DNA of 64,000 bases, from contig JBILTR010000001.1 of the NCBI GenBank assembly GCA_044371425.1, forward strand, positions 248,001 through 312,000. Direction: 5' to 3'. A program made the position numbers and the translations under genes. Source of the DNA: JBEISR01 sp044371425 (lineage in GTDB: Bacteria; Planctomycetota; Planctomycetia; Pirellulales; Pirellulaceae). This document shows, one piece after another, positions 44,787 through 53,939 of the stretch (positions are counted from its first letter, which is position 1; the number at the start of each line of letters is the position of its first letter). The notes below the pieces were generated by a model. That model was given only the letters and a program-made list of their open reading frames with translations. It was not told the DNA's origin and did no database searches.

Positions 44787-45896
44787 ATGTCCAAGCTAGA
44801 TCCAGTCTTCCTGGAAGTTGCTCTTGAAGAACGGTCCTATCAGATCGCTATCGGCAGCCACATCCTGGCCGATCTTGTCTCTCGCGTCAAAAGTCTTCTG
44901 CCTGGGTGTCGCCACCTGGTGCTGGTGGTCGATGAGCATCTGGTCGGTGCGATTGCACATCCGATGATCGATCGGTGCACGGCGGCGGGGTTCCGAACTT
45001 CCTTCGTGGAGGTTCCATCGGGAGAGTCGAGCAAGTCGATCGGACAGCTGGAGCGGATTTGGAACCATCTTCTAGAAGATCGCGCCGACCGGAAGAGTGC
45101 TCTGGTGGCGATAGGAGGAGGCGTCGTTGGCGATCTGGCTGGTTTTGCCGCTGCTACCTTCGTTCGCGGTATTCCCATGATTCAGATTCCGACCACACTG
45201 CTGGCCATGGTCGACAGCAGTGTGGGAGGCAAGACAGGGATCAACCTGCCAGGTGCTAAGAACATGGTGGGTGCCTTCTGGCAGCCGCGCGAAGTCTGGA
45301 TCGATCTGGAGCACCTCGATTCGCTACCGGTTCGGGAGTACCAGAGTGGTCTGGCCGAGGTGGTCAAGTACGGCATGATTCTGGATGCATCCTTCTTTGA
45401 CTGGTTGGAGACTCATGCCGAAGCTTTGCGATCGCGCGATCGGATATCGGTTCAGGAGGCGGTGCGCGCTAGTTGTCAGATGAAGGCCAGCGTCGTAGCA
45501 CAGGACGAGCGGGAGACGACGGGACTGCGTGCCATCCTGAACTATGGACATACGTTCGCTCATGCGATCGAAGCAGAAGCTGGGTATGGACGCTGGCTGC
45601 ATGGAGAGGCGGTTTCGCTGGGCATGCACTGCGCGGCGACCCTTGCAGCCCGTCAGGGGATGATCGACGTGGGAGTGGTCCAGCGGCAATGCCGTCTTCT
45701 GGAAACCTTAGGACTGCCGGTGATCACCCAGGGGCTAGATCCCAGCCGACTTTACTTGCGGATGCAAAGCGACAAAAAGACCGAACATGGGGAGGTCCAT
45801 TTCATCCTGCCCGATCGGATCGGCCATGTGAAAAGCGTTCATGGGATCGAACGCCATGTGGTGATCGAGCTGATGCAGTCTCTGCTGGGTGGCTGA
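44787..45896 (+). CDS. aroB: 3-dehydroquinate synthase
   Basis: 369 residues, standard length. The enzyme makes 3-dehydroquinate from DAHP, the second step of the shikimate pathway, using NAD and a divalent metal. The sequence shows the NAD-binding IGGGVVGDLAGFAAATF, the substrate-binding PTTLLAMVDSSVGGKTGIN, the AEVVKYG segment with the metal-ligand Glu, and the NYGHTFAHAIE and LHGEAVSLGM segments with the two metal-binding His. The ATG at 44787 lacks a strong ribosome-binding site. A short inverted repeat (44705-44712 with 44724-44731) lies just before the gene. It converges on the esterase gene with 30 bp between stops. Confidence 0.95.
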   Translation: MSKLDPVFLEVALEERSYQIAIGSHILADLVSRVKSLLPGCRHLVLVVDEHLVGAIAHPMIDRCTAAGFRTSFVEVPSGESSKSIGQLERIWNHLLEDRADRKSALVAIGGGVVGDLAGFAAATFVRGIPMIQIPTTLLAMVDSSVGGKTGINLPGAKNMVGAFWQPREVWIDLEHLDSLPVREYQSGLAEVVKYGMILDASFFDWLETHAEALRSRDRISVQEAVRASCQMKASVVAQDERETTGLRAILNYGHTFAHAIEAEAGYGRWLHGEAVSLGMHCAATLAARQGMIDVGVVQRQCRLLETLGLPVITQGLDPSRLYLRMQSDKKTEHGEVHFILPDRIGHVKSVHGIERHVVIELMQSLLGG

Positions 45897-45926
45897 GTCG
45901 TTTTCGAATCGGCTCGGCCTTCCAGG

Positions 45927-46997
45927 TCACTTTAGGTAGCAATCGAACCAGTCGATGATCCGTTCCATCATCTGGGCATCCAGCGTATGGCCGCGACGGT
46001 GGTTCCAAAGTCCAAAGCCGATCGGCTGACCATGCAGCTGCCAGGCAGGAGCGGCCGCTTCGATCCAGGGGAGGCTTTGGGTGCCATCGGCAGCCCCCGG
46101 TCCAGATTGTCCACCGAGAATCAGCAGTGGCCTGGGAGCCGCTAGGGCCAACAGCTGGTGGGGCTTTCGAGGGCAGTCGGGACTGCGAATCTCTGGCCCC
46201 AGGTACCAAGGCGCATCCCAATTGGTCGATTCCCAGGCGATGCCTCCTTCGCTGGCAACGGCCGCTTGGATCCTGGAGTCCAGCGCTGTCAGGAACCATG
46301 TCTCCTTGGCTCCCAGGGAATGGCCGAAGGCACCGATCTTCTTTCGATCGACGTGCGGATCGGCGATCAGGAAATCGACGGCGCGCTGCGCGTCGAATAG
46401 CATCTTGGCCATCCCCAGCGATCGAGGATGTCGATCGCGATGCCGCTGGACGGCAGCATCAAACCCACCAGGCTGTTGCCAGAGAAAGTTGGTGGGGCAA
46501 AGGACGACGTACCCAGAACGCGCTAGCTGCAGCCCATTTTCCCTGCCGTCGCGCCCCGAGAGCCCCACCATTTCATTGATCGTTTCGTTGGTGGTCGGAT
46601 GCAATGCGACGATGGCAGGACCTTTGTCGACTGAGTCGATGCGAGCTTTCGGGATCAGCAGATAGGCGTCCATCCAATCGTCGACTTCGTTGCGGTAGCG
46701 GATCCGGCGTCGGACCACGCCATCGACAGCGTCTTCGGAAACCAACTGAGTATCGAAGGCGTCGGCCCCTTTGGGCGCTGGCCCCAGAAAGTCTCGCCAG
46801 GCATCCAGCCACTGCTGGCGCTGCATCGCCCATGAGTCGAGATCTTTGAGCTTCGTCAGCTCATCCGTCGCCGGCCCTGTCTCCGATTTCCATTCCACTT
46901 CCTGCAGCCATGGGGGGGGAGCGGGATTTTGTGCGAGGGATGCAGGTAGAGGCAGTTGCCATGCGAATGCCAAGAAAAGAAGAAGCAGTCGAGGCAT
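45927..46997 (-). CDS. Secreted alpha/beta hydrolase (acetylxylan esterase/dienelactone hydrolase-like)
   Basis: 356 residues. The start at 46997 is fixed by AAGGAG six bases upstream and gives a signal peptide (LLLLFLAFAWQLPLPASLA). The core begins with AIVALHPTTN (oxyanion region). The nucleophile elbow is GHSLGAKE with Ser227. The acid is probably in the GGQSGPGAADG stretch, and the base is His in RRGHTLDAQ near the C-terminus. Planctomycete relatives are annotated as acetylxylan esterases or dienelactone hydrolase-like proteins. It lies 69 bp downstream of the OleC-like gene on the same strand and could be co-transcribed with it. Confidence 0.85.
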   Translation of the reverse strand: MPRLLLLFLAFAWQLPLPASLAQNPAPPPWLQEVEWKSETGPATDELTKLKDLDSWAMQRQQWLDAWRDFLGPAPKGADAFDTQLVSEDAVDGVVRRRIRYRNEVDDWMDAYLLIPKARIDSVDKGPAIVALHPTTNETINEMVGLSGRDGRENGLQLARSGYVVLCPTNFLWQQPGGFDAAVQRHRDRHPRSLGMAKMLFDAQRAVDFLIADPHVDRKKIGAFGHSLGAKETWFLTALDSRIQAAVASEGGIAWESTNWDAPWYLGPEIRSPDCPRKPHQLLALAAPRPLLILGGQSGPGAADGTQSLPWIEAAAPAWQLHGQPIGFGLWNHRRGHTLDAQMMERIIDWFDCYLK

Positions 46998-47003
46998 GGG
47001 AGA

Positions 47004-47009
47004 CTCCTT
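47004..47009 (-). promoter_or_regulatory. Strong Shine-Dalgarno AAGGAG for the esterase gene
   Basis: AAGGAG on the minus strand, six bases before the ATG at 46997. It decides between that start and an in-frame upstream codon at 47051. Confidence 0.8.
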
Positions 47010-47066
47010 GAAAGAATCGGACCGATGGAGCGATTGGAACGCGGTTCCCAAAGATGGCGAGATCGG

Positions 47067-48740
47067 TTAGGGACTTTCACGCAGGACCTTGGCGGCCCAT
47101 GGACCAAGCTGCTCGCGAAAGATCTTTGCGTTGTGGCGGATGTCGGTCGGCAGGCGACCCGGATAGATCAGCACGCGGTGGATAGAGTCTTCCGGGTGTG
47201 CGGATTGGTAATGAGCGAGCAGTTGTTGGGCGAGCTGGCGGCGGCCGGCGGCGGAGGCTGGCATCTGATCCGCCCAGGGCTCGGCGATCAGCACCGGTAG
47301 CTTCCGCGCTGGGTCCCCTGCCTGCACCAGCGCGGCGCGATGGACCGTCGGATGCGTCGCTAGAATCGCCTCACAAGGTTCGGTGAACAGCGTTCGATCA
47401 GCGGATTGCACTCGATGCGATTTGCGACCACAGAACCAGAATCGGTCCTGATCGTCCAGATAGCCGACATCCCCCATGCGATGCCAGAAGGTATCGCCAT
47501 CGGCGATCTTGTGCAGGGCGTTCTGATCGGTGCGTGTGACGTAGGTGCGCGTCACCTGGGGGGCGCGCACGATCAGTTCCCCGATCTGGCCGGTCGAAAG
47601 AAAGTGGCACTGTTCGATTTGCGGGATCGGCCCGTCTTCAATCGCGATCACGCGCCAGTCGACTTTGTCAAATCGGCGACCGACGCAGGTACCGGCTCCC
47701 TCGCGCGTCCGTGCGGCGGTTTCTTCCAGCACTTCGCGCGATTCAATCGATGCGATCGGCAGCGCCTCGGTGGCCCCATAGGGGGTGTGCATGGTCGCCG
47801 ACGGAGGCATCGCGTCTCGCATCAGCTGGAGGATATGCGGCGCTACTGGTGCCCCCGCAGAGAGCACACGCTGCAGCGTGGCGATCTTTCGCCCCGTCTT
47901 CTGGCAGTGCCTGCCGACGCCAGTCCACAGTGCGGGGGAGCCGAACGACTGGTTGATCTCCCATTGATCGATGGCATCCAGCAATCGGACCGGATCGGCA
48001 TCAGCGGGACGGGTGGGATCCATGTCGGGGAGGATGGTCGTGGTTCCCATCATGGCGTTAAAGAGCCCGAATAAAGGGAATGCGCTCAGGTCCCTTCCGC
48101 CAGGCTGGATTTTGTAGTGCTGCTGGATCTGGTCGATCTGCTGATGGAATGTTTGATGGGTGTAGAGGACTCCTTTGGGTGGCCCCGTGCTGCCGGTGGT
48201 GAAAATGATGGCGGCGGGATCGCTGACGGAAGTCGCAGGGATGCGCAGGTCGCTGGATCGACTTCGCTCCAACTGCATCAGCGTCGGGGAGGGGAAAATG
48301 CCAAGCTTCGGTCCGGCTGTCACAAGGAATCGAGCGTTCGGAAAACGATCGCGAAACCACCATCGCACCGCATGCGCTGCCGGGATCGCAACAAAACCAT
48401 CGGGATTCACCGCCTGCAAGCAACTCAATAGGTGGCGACGCCCCATACCCGGATCGATCAGCACCAGCGTCGCACCGACGCGCAAAAGGGCGAAAACCAG
48501 CGCGATGAAGTCCTGGTTGAATCGGACCAGCAGCACCATGCGATGGCCTGGTCCAACTCCCATTTGCTGCAGGCCAGCGGCGATCGAAGCGACTCGATTT
48601 TCCAAAGAAGAAAAGTCGATCGTCGCGTAGGGTCGCTCCCCGCTTCGTCTGGCCCTGCCCGCTACCTGTGCGATGGCGGTTTGCGCCCCCTGGTGCCTGG
48701 CCACTTCGGTCAATCTTGCAGATACGTTTTCGACAGCCAT
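47067..48740 (-). CDS. OleC-like AMP-forming ligase (beta-lactone synthetase type)
   Basis: 557 residues of the acyl-CoA synthetase/AMP-ligase superfamily. Adenylation motifs are FTTGSTGPPKG (P-loop-like A3), YGATEALP (A5), GDVGYLDDQDRFWFCGRKSHRV (A7-A8; written here only as marker) and a C-terminal lid ending in RHNAKIFREQL with the catalytic-lid Lys. The order of segments (VLIDPGMGRRHL, PDMDPTRPADADP, SFGSPALW, VLSAGAPVAP, GTCVGRR, GRKSHRV, FTEPCEA) is that of OleC, which turns beta-hydroxy acids from OleA/OleD into beta-lactones in long-chain olefin synthesis. OleA, OleB and OleD are not in the window. The start ATG at 48740 has GGGAG 11 bases upstream. Confidence 0.82.
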   Translation of the reverse strand: MAVENVSARLTEVARHQGAQTAIAQVAGRARRSGERPYATIDFSSLENRVASIAAGLQQMGVGPGHRMVLLVRFNQDFIALVFALLRVGATLVLIDPGMGRRHLLSCLQAVNPDGFVAIPAAHAVRWWFRDRFPNARFLVTAGPKLGIFPSPTLMQLERSRSSDLRIPATSVSDPAAIIFTTGSTGPPKGVLYTHQTFHQQIDQIQQHYKIQPGGRDLSAFPLFGLFNAMMGTTTILPDMDPTRPADADPVRLLDAIDQWEINQSFGSPALWTGVGRHCQKTGRKIATLQRVLSAGAPVAPHILQLMRDAMPPSATMHTPYGATEALPIASIESREVLEETAARTREGAGTCVGRRFDKVDWRVIAIEDGPIPQIEQCHFLSTGQIGELIVRAPQVTRTYVTRTDQNALHKIADGDTFWHRMGDVGYLDDQDRFWFCGRKSHRVQSADRTLFTEPCEAILATHPTVHRAALVQAGDPARKLPVLIAEPWADQMPASAAGRRQLAQQLLAHYQSAHPEDSIHRVLIYPGRLPTDIRHNAKIFREQLGPWAAKVLRESP

Positions 48741-48989
48741 CGCCGAAGATGCTCCCTTTCACCATGCGTCGCGCCAGACCGCCTCCAACGTGACTCAGAC
48801 TATCGTAACCGACGAATCGAATGTCGCGGTGGAATGGAAGGCCCCCCTCTGAGAACGCATGGCTCCTCTGCTATCGCGCAAGAACTCAGAGGAAACCGCA
48901 AGGATCCGCCCGATCCATGGGCGGGTGGATAGAATGAAGCGGGATTGCTGAAGTGGAAGAGATGTATTCTGTGTTTGGGAGAATTGCCG
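48741..48989. other. Divergent promoter region of the oleC-like and ABC transporter genes
   Basis: 249 bp with no gene. Both flanking genes begin here in opposite directions. I could not assign -35/-10 elements. Confidence 0.35.
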
Positions 48990-49703
48990 ATGCCAGGGGT
49001 GCAGGCAGGATTGCAGGTCGAGCGATTGTGCAAGAGCTATCCGACGCCTGCGGAAGATCTGGTGGTGCTGGAGCAGTTGGATCTTTGCATGCAGCCAGGG
49101 ACGAATCTGGCGATCGTCGGTGCCAGCGGTTCCGGAAAGTCGACTCTCCTGCAGATCCTTGGCACGCTGGACAGGCCGACAGCGGGAACTGTTCTCCTGG
49201 AAGGCGCAGACCCCTTTCAGCTTGACGAACATCAATTGGCGCTTTTTCGAAATCAGAAAATCGGTTTTGTCTTTCAGGACCATCATCTGCTCCCCCATCT
49301 GAATGTCTTCGAGAACACGATCCTCCCCGCGATGGCCTCAGGGACGCCCAGTCGGGAGCAGCAGGAGCGGGCCACGGCGCTGTTGGGTCGCGTCGGGCTG
49401 GGGCATCGCCTGGGGCATCTGCCCAGCGAACTGTCCGGGGGGGAACGCGGCCGCGTCGCGGTTGCTCGCGGGTTGATGATGAAGCCGCTGCTGCTGTTGG
49501 CCGATGAGCCGACAGGGAATCTGGATCCCGAACATGCACAGCGGGTCCTGGAAATGTTGCTTGCGCTACAAAAAGAAGAGGGGACCATGCTGGTGGTCGT
49601 GACGCACAGCATGGAGATCGCAAGGCAGATGGAGCGATGTGTGAGGCTAGTCCGCGGGCGATTGGAGGAGGTTTCCTGGAGTCGTGGGGAGAATTCGCTG
49701 TGA
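48990..49703 (+). CDS. ABC transporter ATP-binding protein, LolD/MacB type
   Basis: 237 residues. The ATG at 48990 has GGGAG at eight bases. Walker A is GASGSGKST, the Q-loop is FVFQDHHLLPHLNVFEN (typical of the LolD/MacB group), the signature is LSGGERGRVAVARGL, Walker B is LLLADEPTGNLD, and the H-loop is VVVTHS. This group energises FtsX-type permeases in lipoprotein release or envelope processes, not classical import. The downstream permease starts inside this stop codon, so the two proteins form one complex. Confidence 0.93.
   Translation: MPGVQAGLQVERLCKSYPTPAEDLVVLEQLDLCMQPGTNLAIVGASGSGKSTLLQILGTLDRPTAGTVLLEGADPFQLDEHQLALFRNQKIGFVFQDHHLLPHLNVFENTILPAMASGTPSREQQERATALLGRVGLGHRLGHLPSELSGGERGRVAVARGLMMKPLLLLADEPTGNLDPEHAQRVLEMLLALQKEEGTMLVVVTHSMEIARQMERCVRLVRGRLEEVSWSRGENSL
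49686..49691 (+). promoter_or_regulatory. Shine-Dalgarno GGGGAG that fixes the permease start
   Basis: GGGGAG inside the end of the ATPase gene, eight bases before the GTG at 49700. It supports the overlapping start over the far-upstream ATG at 49637. Confidence 0.75.
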
Positions 49704-52700
49704 CCTCTGCTGTAACGACTCCTTCGAAATGGTCCTGGACCCTCAAATCGCTCTGGTTTCATCGACGCATGGCGCTGGCGCTGGCCGCCGGTGCAGCTGC
49801 CGCTACGGCGGTGATTGTCGGAGCGTTGCTGGTGGGGGACAGTGCGAGGATGAGCCTGCGGGGGCTGGTCATCGATCGACTTGGAGCGATCGATCACGCC
49901 ATCTTGGCCAATCGTTTCTTTCGCCAGTCCAGTCTTCAAGGACTGGATCCCAATCTGGATCACCAGGTGCATCCTGCCATTCAGTTTGTCCGAGCCAGCG
50001 CGGAATCGTCCACCCCGACCGGGAAGCATCGGGCTGGAAACCTGACGATGCTGGCCGTCGATGATGCTTTCTGGGATGTGGGTGACCAAGCCAGTGTCGC
50101 GCATCCGCATGGGCGGGAAGTGGTGATCAATCAGAACTTGGCCGATGACCTGAAGGTTTCCGTGGGCGATGAAATCACGTTGCGCGTGCCGACCGCCGAG
50201 GCGGTACCAGGGGATAGTCCACTGGGCAAGAAAGAGGGGCAGGTCGAGCGATTTCCGGGCCTGCGCGTCATCGCGATCCTTCCCAATCGCGGCTTGGGGC
50301 GGTTCGATTGGCGGCCCAGCCAAAAGCCGCCACGCGTCGTCTTTGTCGATCGGAAGTTTGTGGCCGAGCAACTGAAGGTGGAAGGAAAGATCAACGCGAT
50401 CCTCTTCTCCCGCCGCGCTGGTCAGGCCGATCGATCGGGCGACCTTCCCTTGGCTCAGCAGGAGGTGGATGGCTATCTGAAGCAATTGGATCTGTCGTTG
50501 GAGGATCTCGGACTTCGCATGCAGCGAGTGACCACAAAGTTTCCGGATTCCACCGAACCGACAGAATCCAAGGAAGATGCCGCCATTATCTTCGATTACT
50601 TCCATCTGACTGGAGAGCAGTTGCTGCTTCCTGATGCGGTTGTCCAGCAGGTTGAGTCGGCATTCCCACCCGAACGTTTGCGCAAGGTGCTGGTTTACCT
50701 GGCCAATGGAATCCAGAAGATCGCACCATCGCCAGCGGATCCGGTCGCCGCACAGCAGGCCATCGGTAGAGAAGTTCCCTACTCGATCGTTGCGGCGATC
50801 GATTCGAGTGCCGATTTCCCACTTCCCTATCCTGCATCAGATGCAGCATCGAAGGAAGGTGCTGTGCCGGTGGTGATCAATCAGTGGTTGGCCGATCAAC
50901 TGCAGGCGAAAGCGGGAGACCGATTGCGCCTTGCCTATTATCTTCCCGAGAACGCACATGGGCAGGAGGTGGAGCGGCAGTGGGAGGTGCAGGTTTGCGG
51001 GGTGGTGCCGCTGACAACTCCCCAGCGGCCTTATCGCCGACGCCAAGTCGCTCAATTCGATCGCCCGCCGACCGTGTACAACGATCCTTCCATCCCACCG
51101 GAGGTGCCGGGGATCACCGATCAGGAGTCGATCGAGGACTGGGACCTACCGTTCGCCCTCCAGCGCCCGATCGCCAAAGAGGATGATGCGTACTGGAACG
51201 ATCATCGATTGACCCCCAAGCTGTTTTTGCCGTATGGAGAGGGCGTGGAGCGATTTGGGAGTCGATTTGGTTCGGCAACCAGTATCCGAATTCTGCCATC
51301 GGCCGGCGAGGATCTTGCGGCGATGGAGAGCCGATTGCTGGGTGTGGTGCGCCAGGAAGCGAAGAGTTTGGGGTTGCAACCGCTGGCATTGCGAGCGACG
51401 CAGTTGGATGCGGCCAGGGGGACCACTCCGTTTGACGGCCTTTTCCTGGCGCTCAGCTTCTTTGTGATTCTCGCGGCACTGCTGCTAGTTTCTCTGTTGT
51501 TTCGACTCAGTCTGGAACAGCGAGCATCGCAATGGGGCACCATGCTGGCGATGGGCTGGCCGGGGGCAGCGGTGCGATGGCTGCAGGTGGCGGAGGCGGG
51601 TTGGGTGAGCCTACTGGGGGTGCTGGCGGGGCTTCCGCTGGGCTACCTGTATGCCCGAGGCGTCGTCCATGCGCTTCAGCGCTGGTGGGTCGGTGCGATT
51701 CAGGTACCGTTTCTGGAATTTCATGGGCGTCCAGCCAGCTACCTTCTGGGAGCGATCAGCGCGCTGGCGGCGGTGATGGCCACGGTCCTGTGGGCAGCGC
51801 GCGGCTGGTCGCGCATGCCGGCCAGAGAATTATTGCAGGGGAACCTAAGCTCCAAGGTACAGCGCGGCGCGGCGAGGTCTCCCATGCTTCGATGGCTGAT
51901 CGGAGGTCTGGCCGTCCTCGCTGGGTTGGCGTGGATGGCAGGTTGGTGGTTGAGCGGACAGGCGGCAGCCGGCGCGTTTGTCGGTGCCGGGATGGCAGCG
52001 GTGCTCTGGGCCGTGCTGCAACTCTACCGCTCCTGGACCCTCCCTTCGATCGACTCCAGGCCAGCTTCTGCAATGCAGACTTTTCAAAACCTGCTCGCCA
52101 AGAACGTCCATCGCAACCCGATGCGGAGCGCCTTGGCCTCTGGATTGATCGCCACCGCCTCCTTCCTGCTGATGGCAATCAGCCTGTTCCACAGCCAAGC
52201 CGATCCACGAGGTGTGGGAGGTTGGCAGTGGATCGCCGAATCCTCGCAACCGATCCTCCGCGATCTGAACGATCCCAAGGTACAGCAGCAGGTTCTGGGG
52301 CCTCGAAGAAGTCAGTTGGATGGCGTCACAGTTGTTTCGGCACGGATGCGTGCTGGAGATGATGCCAGCTGTGGGAACCTGTACCAGTCGCAGCAGCCTC
52401 GGGTTCTTGGGATGCGACCGGAGATTGTCGACTGGGAGCTGCAACTGCCTTCCGCCTCTCGTTTCCCCTGGGCTGGCTACGAAAAGTCGGGGCAAGCTGC
52501 ATCGCTTCCTTCCCCGTGGCGTCTTCTAGAACGACCAGGAGATGGGACTATCGAATCGCCTCTACCAGTCATCCTGGATCAAAACACTGCCATGTGGTCA
52601 CTCCATCGTGGCGCAAAAATTGGAGAGGTGTTTTCCTTTGAGATGGAGGGCCGTCCTGTCTTCTTCAAGACGGTTGGACTGCTGCAAAACACGCTACTGC

Positions 52701-53281
52701 AAGGATCGCTGATCATCGGTGAAGAGAATTTCCGAAAGGCCTTTCCATCGTTGAGCGGTTATCAGTGGTTTCTGGTAGGTGGCAAGCCGCCTAGCGAACT
52801 CGAGCTTGCTAGGCAGACGCTGGAAGAGGGATGGAGCGAAGAAGGTTGGACCGCGCAATCGACCTATGGCGTGCTGGATCAACTCCTGGCGGTGCAGAAC
52901 ACCTACCTGAAAGCGTTCCAGGCCTTAGGCGCTCTGGGATTGCTTCTGGGGACCCTGGGTCTGGCGGTCGTTCAGGTCCGTTCGGTTCTCGAGCGCCGGT
53001 CGGAACTGGCGTTGCTGCGATCGCTGGGCTATTCGCCTCAGCGCGTCGGCAAGATGCTTTCGGGTGAGAATCTTCGATTGCTGGCGATCGGCTTAGGGAT
53101 TGGAGTGGGCAGTGCGGCTTTGGCGGCGCTCCCTGCCTGGTGGCGAGGGCAGTCGATCGGTTCGATGTGGGGTCCGATCAGCATGCTGGGGATCGTGCTG
53201 GTGTGCGGCATCGCGGCTGGCGCACTGGCGGTCCGGCAGGCCAATCGATTGCCGATTCTCGACGCGCTGCGTGGCAAGTAG
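49700..53281 (+). CDS. FtsX-family ABC transporter permease
   Basis: 1193 residues from a GTG that overlaps the ATPase stop in a GTGA arrangement. A first membrane segment is at about residues 25-50 (MALALAAGAAAATAVIVGALLVG). A large periplasmic domain follows. The first FtsX domain (three or four membrane segments) lies at about residues 585-740, starting FFVILAALLLVSLLFRLSLEQRAS. A second long periplasmic domain spans about 830-1070, and the last FtsX domain is at 1080-1190 with the family pattern ERRSELALLRSLGYSPQRV. The duplicated FtsX layout resembles long LolCE/MacB-like permeases of planctomycetes. The exported cargo, perhaps a lipoprotein or lipid, is unknown. Confidence 0.88.
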   Translation: MTSAVTTPSKWSWTLKSLWFHRRMALALAAGAAAATAVIVGALLVGDSARMSLRGLVIDRLGAIDHAILANRFFRQSSLQGLDPNLDHQVHPAIQFVRASAESSTPTGKHRAGNLTMLAVDDAFWDVGDQASVAHPHGREVVINQNLADDLKVSVGDEITLRVPTAEAVPGDSPLGKKEGQVERFPGLRVIAILPNRGLGRFDWRPSQKPPRVVFVDRKFVAEQLKVEGKINAILFSRRAGQADRSGDLPLAQQEVDGYLKQLDLSLEDLGLRMQRVTTKFPDSTEPTESKEDAAIIFDYFHLTGEQLLLPDAVVQQVESAFPPERLRKVLVYLANGIQKIAPSPADPVAAQQAIGREVPYSIVAAIDSSADFPLPYPASDAASKEGAVPVVINQWLADQLQAKAGDRLRLAYYLPENAHGQEVERQWEVQVCGVVPLTTPQRPYRRRQVAQFDRPPTVYNDPSIPPEVPGITDQESIEDWDLPFALQRPIAKEDDAYWNDHRLTPKLFLPYGEGVERFGSRFGSATSIRILPSAGEDLAAMESRLLGVVRQEAKSLGLQPLALRATQLDAARGTTPFDGLFLALSFFVILAALLLVSLLFRLSLEQRASQWGTMLAMGWPGAAVRWLQVAEAGWVSLLGVLAGLPLGYLYARGVVHALQRWWVGAIQVPFLEFHGRPASYLLGAISALAAVMATVLWAARGWSRMPARELLQGNLSSKVQRGAARSPMLRWLIGGLAVLAGLAWMAGWWLSGQAAAGAFVGAGMAAVLWAVLQLYRSWTLPSIDSRPASAMQTFQNLLAKNVHRNPMRSALASGLIATASFLLMAISLFHSQADPRGVGGWQWIAESSQPILRDLNDPKVQQQVLGPRRSQLDGVTVVSARMRAGDDASCGNLYQSQQPRVLGMRPEIVDWELQLPSASRFPWAGYEKSGQAASLPSPWRLLERPGDGTIESPLPVILDQNTAMWSLHRGAKIGEVFSFEMEGRPVFFKTVGLLQNTLLQGSLIIGEENFRKAFPSLSGYQWFLVGGKPPSELELARQTLEEGWSEEGWTAQSTYGVLDQLLAVQNTYLKAFQALGALGLLLGTLGLAVVQVRSVLERRSELALLRSLGYSPQRVGKMLSGENLRLLAIGLGIGVGSAALAALPAWWRGQSIGSMWGPISMLGIVLVCGIAAGALAVRQANRLPILDALRGK

Positions 53282-53315
53282 ACGCCAGCAGCGGACCGAG
53301 TGGTCTTCTTTTTGT

Positions 53316-53939
53316 ATGAAGAGGCAGAACGTGTCGACGCGCTGGGTCGGTAGCTCGGGAAAAGGTCGATCGCCCCGTCGTCTTGCCCTATCTGCCACGA
53401 CCGCGCGGCGGGTGGTCGATCGGTTGGCAGGTCAGGAGATCCGTTGCGTGCTTGCCGAGAGCTGCACCTGTGGCTTGATCGCAGCCAAGCTGGGAGGCGT
53501 GCCGGGCGTTTCCCAGTGGCTGGTCGGTTCGTTGGTCAGTTATCGCCTGGATGCCAAGCAACGATGGTTGGGGGTCCCCAGCAAGTGGCTTGAACCACAG
53601 GGACCGGGAGCGGTATCCCAGCCGGTCGCCGAGGCGATGGCCGAGGGGGCTCTTCGGTGCGCGCCCGAGGCGCAAGTAGCGCTTGCCATCACGGGGCATC
53701 TGGGTCCCGGCGCACCGCTCCAGCAGGATGGATTGGTCTGGATCGCGATGGCTCGGCGTGGCGATCGCACTGGAACGCGGCCTCCGGGGGGGGCCGAAGT
53801 TTGCTGGAGTGGCCGATTTCAGCTGCAATCGGAGACGCCTCACAGCTCACGCGACGGCCGGCGACGTATCGGTCGGCAGAGGGAGGCAGCGGAGCTGGCG
53901 TTGGCGGTGCTGGAATGGGGGATGGAGTTCAGCTTCTGA
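53316..53939 (+). CDS. CinA C-terminal domain (nicotinamide-nucleotide amidohydrolase-like) protein
   Basis: 207 residues from the ATG at 53316; the first 30 residues are a variable extension and a GTG at 53331 is possible. The domain is the stand-alone CinA C-terminal part: LAESCTCGLIAAKLGGVPGVSQWLVGSLVSY holds the conserved ESCTGG-like signature (here ESCTCG) and the substrate Ser/Tyr region, and ALAITGHLGPGAP is the typical GxxGP site. Such proteins deamidate nicotinamide mononucleotide in NAD salvage. The N-terminal MoaB-like half of full-length CinA is absent. It begins 34 bp after the permease gene and overlaps the convergent murJ gene by 11 bp. Confidence 0.85.
   Translation: MKRQNVSTRWVGSSGKGRSPRRLALSATTARRVVDRLAGQEIRCVLAESCTCGLIAAKLGGVPGVSQWLVGSLVSYRLDAKQRWLGVPSKWLEPQGPGAVSQPVAEAMAEGALRCAPEAQVALAITGHLGPGAPLQQDGLVWIAMARRGDRTGTRPPGGAEVCWSGRFQLQSETPHSSRDGRRRIGRQREAAELALAVLEWGMEFSF

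Noticed and set aside
49283..50605. 440-codon open frame antisense to the ABC ATPase and permease genes
   Set aside because: It overlaps two clear genes and shows no domain or ribosome-binding site.
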